Below, piece after piece: positions 59,072 to 64,000 of a stretch of 64,000 nt of DNA. The DNA is from Desmodus rotundus (taxonomy: Eukaryota; Chordata; Mammalia; Chiroptera; Phyllostomidae). The notes beneath the pieces were generated by a model. It made no database searches. It saw only the letters and a program-made list of their open reading frames with translations, and was not told the origin of the DNA. Made by a program: the position numbers and the translations under genes. Where the stretch lies: contig NC_071392.1 of assembly GCF_022682495.2 (NCBI RefSeq), forward strand, positions 71,260,097 through 71,324,096. Reading direction: 5' to 3'. Each line of letters opens with the position of its first letter. Position 1 is the first letter of the stretch.

Positions 59072-59775
59072 ACTTGCCTCCCACAACTTCTCTGTACCCT
59101 GACAAGGCTTCTGCCAGCCTCCCACGTCATCCCTCCCTGAGACCAGGCCATCTGCTCCTGTCTCATACCTGGAACAGTCTTTCTGTTCAACTCCCACTCC
59201 TGTATGCTTCGACCTTGTCTTCTGCTTGCCTCCTACATGTTCTGTCTGCAACTGAGGAGCATCCTGCAGGACACCCACATGTTTTGTCTCCTCCTAGCAG
59301 ACAGTCGGCTGGCCTCCCACACTGCCTGTACCTGATGATGTTTCTTCCCGCTTGGCTGCGACACCCTTCCAGCTCTCAGACCTTGCCTTCTGCTCATGTC
59401 CCTCACCATACCTCTGCAACAGAAACTTCTGCTTGCAGCCCACACTTTGGGTCTGCCCCAGCCAGGCCTTTTGCTCGCCTCCAAAACCTTCTGTATCCTT
59501 TGAGTGTGTCACCTCGTTGACTGCCACTGTCTGTCTTTCAATGAGGCCAAGTGCTGGCCGCCCATACCTTCTGTGTTCTATGATGTAGTGTTGTCCCTTA
59601 ATGCCACGTGTTCCGTATGCGGCAGCCTGGTCCTCTGCTCGTCTTCCACACCTTCTGTCCACCATGACAGGTCCTTCTGCTGGCATCCCGTACGTTCCCT
59701 CCGCCAACAACAGGTCCTCTGCGACCTCCCACCCCACACTCTATCTCTGCCTGGACCATGCCTTATGCTAGCATT
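59072..59775 (-). repeat. Inverted minisatellite block 1
   Basis: The C-rich strand now reads left to right (TGCCTCCCACAACTTCTCTGTACCCTGAC). Orientation flips at GAGGAACAGGTCCTC (about 59057-59070) and returns to forward at about 59775-59790 (CATTGGGTCAGTCTGAAG). Confidence 0.9.
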
Positions 59776-60980
59776 GGGTCAGTCTGAAGCTTTGGGTGGT
59801 ACTAGAAGGTCGGGTGGGGGCAAAGGAAGGTTTGCAGGCCATCAGGAGGCCCTGTCCAGGGAGAGGGAAGGAGTTGGATGCAATGAGAATTCCCTGTATT
59901 GGTAGAGGGAACCTTTGGAGTGCAGCAGCTGGGCCAGTCATGGTGGTTGGAAGCTGTGGGAGACGAGCAGAGGACCAGGTTGCAGTAGATGGAAGGTGTG
60001 GGACAGGCACAAAGACCAGGTGAGAGGATACAGAATGTGTGGGGTGCCAGCTTTTGGCCTGTTTGATGGAGCCATAAAGTGTGGGTGTCAATGAGGCCTC
60101 CTGGGCAGAGAGGACAGAAGGTTTGAGAGGCTAGCAGAAAGCCTTGCTGAGGACGAGTGAAAGTTTGGGATGAAAGCAGAAGTTTCTTTTACGGAGGCAT
60201 CGTGAGGGATGTAAGCTCAATGTCCGTTGGGAGGCCTGCAAAGGGTCAGATCGAATCTGGAGGGAAGATCAGTGGATCTAGAGTGTGTGGCAAGCCAAGG
60301 GGCTCCCTGGTTGGTGGACACAAAAAGTGGGGCAGTTCGGAAGGAGGCTCTTTCTGTGGAGAGAGAAGGTGTCCGAACTGAGAAGAAGAACAGGTTGGAG
60401 AAGATGGAAATTGTGGGAGCAGAGCAGAAGAGGAGTTTCAAGCAGGCAGAAGGTGTGGGGGAGAAGGGAAGACCAGGTCATAGCAGATGGAAGTATGGGC
60501 GGCGGATGGACACCTGTTTGGATCAGACAGAAGGTGTGATAGGTGAAGAGATGACTTGGTCATAGCAGCTTCGAGGTGTAGGGGACTAGCAGAAGTCTTG
60601 GTCCTTATAGAGAGACGGTGTGGTTTTGGCGTCCAGCAGAACGGCCTCTTGGAAGACAGGTAATGAGTGGGAGCCAAGCTGTTGCCTAGATCAGAGAACA
60701 CAGATGATGTTGGTGTCCCGCATACTGCCCACTGGAGGAGACGGAAAGAAGCAGGAGGGAGACTAGTTAGGAGGACACAGAAGGTATCGGAGCTGAGAAG
60801 AAGACCAGGTCAGAGCAGATGAGTGTTGTAGGAGTCGAGCAGATGACCAGTTTGGGGCAGTAGAGGATGTGGTAGGGGAGCAGAAATCTCTGTCTGAGCC
60901 TAGGGAAGGAGTGGGAGGCAATCAGGAGGCCCAGTCAGTGTAGAAGGGTCGTGTGGGAGAGGAGCGGAGGTACAGGTCCT

Positions 60981-61612
60981 CTACTTGTCTCCCACACCTT
61001 CTCTGTACCCTGACCAGCCTTCTGTCAGTCTCACAGTCCTTCCCATGTTGGACCAGGCCCTTTGCTCCCCTCCCATACCTGAACAGTGTTTCTGCTCAAC
61101 TCCCACTCCTCCTGTGTGCTTTGACCTTGTCTTCTGCTTGCCACTGACATGTCCTGTCTCCACCTGAGGAGTCTCCTGCAGGATTCCCACACATTCTTGT
61201 CCTCCTAGAAGACAGTCTGCTGGCCTCCCACACTGCCTGTACCCGCTGATGTTTCTTCCCGTTTGGTTGTGACACCCTTCCAGCTCTCAGACCTTGCCTT
61301 CTGCTCACCTCCTATAGCTTCTGTGTCCCCTGACCCTGAGGCCTCTGTGACTCCTCCTATGTATCTCCTCCAGTGAGGCTAAATGCTGGCCTCCCACACC
61401 TTCTTTATCCTCTTTTCTATTCTTTATCTGGTATAACACACATTCTATCTGTTGCAACCTTTCCTCTGCTCATGTCCCACACCATCTGTCGACCCTGAAG
61501 TGCCTCCTGCTTGCCTCCCACACCTACTCTTGGTGAAATACATGCCTTCTGGGCTCTTCCACCCCACCACCTATCTTTTTCTGAACCATGCCTTCTGTGA
61601 GCCTGGGGTCAG
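60981..61612 (-). repeat. Inverted minisatellite block 2
   Basis: The same flip occurs at GGAGGTACAGGTCCTC (about 60966-60982), and it returns to forward at about 61612 (GAGCCTGGGGTCAGACAGC). It is somewhat shorter than block 1. Confidence 0.9.
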
Positions 61613-61939
61613 ACAGCAGCTTTGGGAGGTAATGGAAGGATTGGTTGGGTGAAGGGGAGGTGTGAGAGGTGAGCAGATATTCCTCACAGAGTAGAGGAAA
61701 AGAGTTGTAGGTGAGCAAAAGTACCCGTCTTGGAAGATGGAAGTTGTAGGGGCATCAGCAGGCCCGGTCATTGTGGTTGGAATGTGTGGGAGCCTAGCAG
61801 AAGACCAGTTTGGAGTAGTGAAATGTGTGGTAGGAGAGCAGAATGCCCTGTCTGAGCAGGGGGAAGGAGTGAGAGGCAAGTAGGAGGTCCATTCCCTGTA
61901 GGTGGAATGTGTGGGAGAAGAGCAGAGGAATGGGTCCTC

Positions 61940-62650
61940 TGCTTGCCTCCCACACCTTCTCTGTACCCTGACCAGCCTTCTGCCAGCCTCTCACTCCTTT
62001 CCTCTGAGGGACCAGGCCCTCTGCTCCCCTCCCACACCTGGACCAGTCTTTCTGTTCATCTCCCACTCCTTCTCCATGCTTTGACCTTGTCTTTTGCTTG
62101 CCTCCTACACATTCTGTCTGCAACTGAGGAGCATCCTGCAGGACTCCCACATGTTTTGTCTCCTCCTAGCAGACAGTCAGCTGGCCTCCCACACCGCCTG
62201 TAACCGCTGATGTTTCTTCCTGCTTGACTGTGTCACACTTCCAGCTCTCAGACCTTGCCTTCTGCTCACCTCCCTCACCATGCCTCTGCAACAGAAACTT
62301 CTGCTTGCAGCCCACATCTTTGGGTCTTCCCCAGCCAGGCTTTCTGCTCACCTCCAAAACCTCCTATCTCCTCTGACCATGAGGCCTCTTGGACTTCCAC
62401 TATCTGTCTTCTCAAATGAGGCCAAATGCTGGCCTCCCATACCTTCTGTATCCTCTGATGTAGTCTTTCGAGTGTATCCCACGCATTCCATCTGCTGAAT
62501 CCTGTTCCTCTGCTGGTCTCCCACAACTACTGTCCACCCTTAAAGGGCCTCATGCTGGCCTCCCACACCTTCCCTCAGCTAACAACAGGCCTTCTTCATC
62601 CTCCAAAACCACACCCTATCTCTGCCTGGACCATGCCATCTGCAAGCTGT
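61940..62650 (-). repeat. Inverted minisatellite block 3
   Basis: The flip is at GAGGAATGGGTCCTC (about 61925-61939), with return at about 62652 (AGCTGTGGGTCACACAG). It is highly similar to block 1 over several hundred bases, for example CAACTGAGGAGCATCCTGCA at 62131 and 59230. Confidence 0.9.
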
Positions 62651-63831
62651 GGGTCACACAGAAGTTTTGGAGGTACAGAAGGCTCAGTGGGGGCAAAGAG
62701 AAGGTGTCTTCATCCAGCAGGAGGCTTGTCAGGGCATAGGGAAGGAGTTGGAGGCGAGCAGAAGTCTCCATCTTGGCAGAGGGAAGCCGTATGGGGAACC
62801 TGCAGGCCCAATCTTGGAGGTTGGAAGTTTTGGGAGACACCCAGAGGACCAAGTTGCATCAGATGGAAGGTGTGGGACAGGCGCAGAGACCAGGTGAGAG
62901 GTACAGATGGTGTTGGAGGCCCACAGGAGGCCTGGTTGTTGGAGACAGATAGTGTGGGAGTCTATGAGGACTCCCGGACAGAGGAGACAAAAGGTTTGGG
63001 AGGCTAGCAGAAAGCCTTGCTGAGGAAGACAGAAGGTTTGGGATGAAAGCAGAAGTTTCTTTTACAGAAGCATGGTGTGGGATTTGAGCCCAAAGTCCTT
63101 TGGGAGGGCTGAAAGGGCATAAGATCCAATCAGGAGGCAAGATCAGCAGATCCTGAGGGTGTGGCAAGCCAGTCTACTCCCTGGTTGGTGGAGACAAAGA
63201 GTGGGGTAGTTCGGAAAGAGGCTCTTTGTGTGGAGTCAGGTGACTGAACTGAGAAGAAGAGCAGGGTGGAGAAGATGGAAGTTGTGGGAGCAGAGCAGAA
63301 GACGAGTTTCAAGCAGGCAGAAGGTGTGGGGGGAGAAGGGAAGACCAGGTCATAGAAGATGGAAAGTATGGGAGGCGTATGGAGACCGGCTTGGATGAGA
63401 CAGAAGGTGTGGTAGATAGAAGGTGAAGAGAAGACTTGGTCATAGCAGTTTGGAGGTATAGGGGACTAGGAGAAGTCCTCATCCAGAGACAGAGAAGGTG
63501 AGGTTTAGGAGGTCAGCAGAAAGCCCTGTGGGAAGACAGGAAAGCAGTCGGAGCCAAGCAAGAGGCTAGATCAGAGAACAAAGATGATGTTGGGGTCCCG
63601 CAGTTGGAAGACATGGAAAGAGGCAATCAGGAGACTTGTTCAGAGGAAACAGAAGGTTTCAGAGCTGTGTAGAAGACCAGGTCAGAGCAGAGGAAAGTTG
63701 GGGGAGTCGAGCAGAAGACCAGTTTGGAGCAGCCAAAGGCCCTGTCTGAGCAGAGGGAAAGAGTGGAAGGGAACAGGGTGCCCAGTCAGTGTAGATGGAA
63801 TGTGTGGGAGAGGAGCAGAGGAAAAGGTCCT

Positions 63832-64000
63832 CTACTCACCTCCCACTCCTTCCCTCTACCCGGGCCAGGCCCTCTGCTCCCCTCACACACCTGGAACAGT
63901 CTTTCTGTTCAACTCCCACTCCTTATGTATGCTTCGACCTTGTCTTCTGCTTGCCTCCTACATGTTCTGTCTGCAACTGAGGAGCATCCTGCAGGACACC
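63832..64000 (-). repeat. Inverted minisatellite block 4 (cut by window end)
   Basis: The flip is at GAGGAAAAGGTCCTC (about 63818-63832). It contains the same CAACTGAGGAGCATCCTGCA string as blocks 1 and 3 and continues beyond the window. Confidence 0.9.

Larger units (their letters stand above)
54848..64000 (+). repeat. Diverged minisatellite, about 43-44 bp per unit, running past the window end
   Basis: The unit is approximately GAAGGTGTGGGAGGCCAGCAGAAGGCCTGGTCAGAGGAGACA; successive clear units at 55376, 55419 and 55463 are 43-44 bp apart. Units differ from each other by many substitutions and small indels. Some unit flavours recur, such as CAGGAGGCTCATTAGG. The period is not a multiple of 3 and every frame is open in short pieces on both strands, so the many small frames here are not genes. 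It holds roughly 200 units in the window and has no end in view. Confidence 0.93.

Noticed and set aside
54848..64000. Dozens of 60-260-residue frames on both strands, some repetitive enough to suggest a repeat protein
   Set aside because: The repeat period is 43-44 bp, so the frame changes every unit. Open pieces occur equally on both strands, and none has a conserved start or domain.
54848..64000. Regularly spaced repeats as a CRISPR array
   Set aside because: Units are contiguous and diverged, with no conserved repeat separated by unique spacers, and the DNA is mammalian.

Overview
The window reads as mammalian nuclear DNA, almost certainly from a bat. The best evidence is a Ves-type tRNA-derived SINE at 35946-36179, complete with box A, box B, pyrimidine-rich tail and a perfect 14-bp target-site duplication (TSD); this SINE class is known from bats. 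Short hAT-like and piggyBac-like DNA transposons with TSDs, and an ORF2-less LINE-1 family, fit that assignment. There are no operons, tRNA genes or CRISPR arrays. Most of the window is AT-rich intergenic DNA built from nested retrotransposons of several ages.

Layout. 1-2.1 kb: unassigned DNA with old SINE fragments. 2.1-10.08 kb: a full-length but decayed LINE-1 on the plus strand, whose ORF1 is split by a 928-bp piggyBac-like element flanked by TTAA. 10-13.3 kb: mostly unassigned. 13.3-19.3 kb: an older L1 3' end interrupted by one half-L1 (5'UTR + ORF1 + 3'UTR, no ORF2), then a second half-L1 with an open 232-codon ORF1. 19.3-40 kb: gene-poor DNA with ancient MIR, L2, MER5-like and MaLR-like pieces, a 220-bp hAT MITE, the Ves SINE, and one weak candidate promoter/first exon at 32.1 kb. 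40-46 kb: nested L1 fragments on the minus strand holding a third half-L1 with a 276-codon ORF1 and a duplicated 5'UTR. 46-52 kb: unassigned segments, L2 and L1 ends, and a 39-nt 5S rRNA fragment with a 16-bp TSD.

The one convincing protein-coding gene is at 52449-54539 (+): an intronless 696-residue ARHGAP20-like RhoGAP with PH, Ras-association and RhoGAP regions, an intact arginine finger, and a GC-box-containing upstream region. It looks like a retrocopy whose ORF is clipped by frame changes at both ends relative to the parent gene. From about 54.85 kb to the window end runs a diverged minisatellite of about 43-44 bp per unit. Its second half alternates forward (G-rich strand) and inverted blocks, with the same fold-back junction at about 59.07, 60.98, 61.94 and 63.83 kb.

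The mobile-element genes act only for their own families. The RhoGAP gene would act in Rap/Rho small-GTPase signalling if expressed. I found no cooperative multi-gene system. The items most worth following up are the ORF2-less L1 family with its tandem 5'UTR, the 5S micro-retropseudogene, and the retrogene with its adjoining inverted minisatellite. All family names rest on sequence recognition by eye, without database searches.
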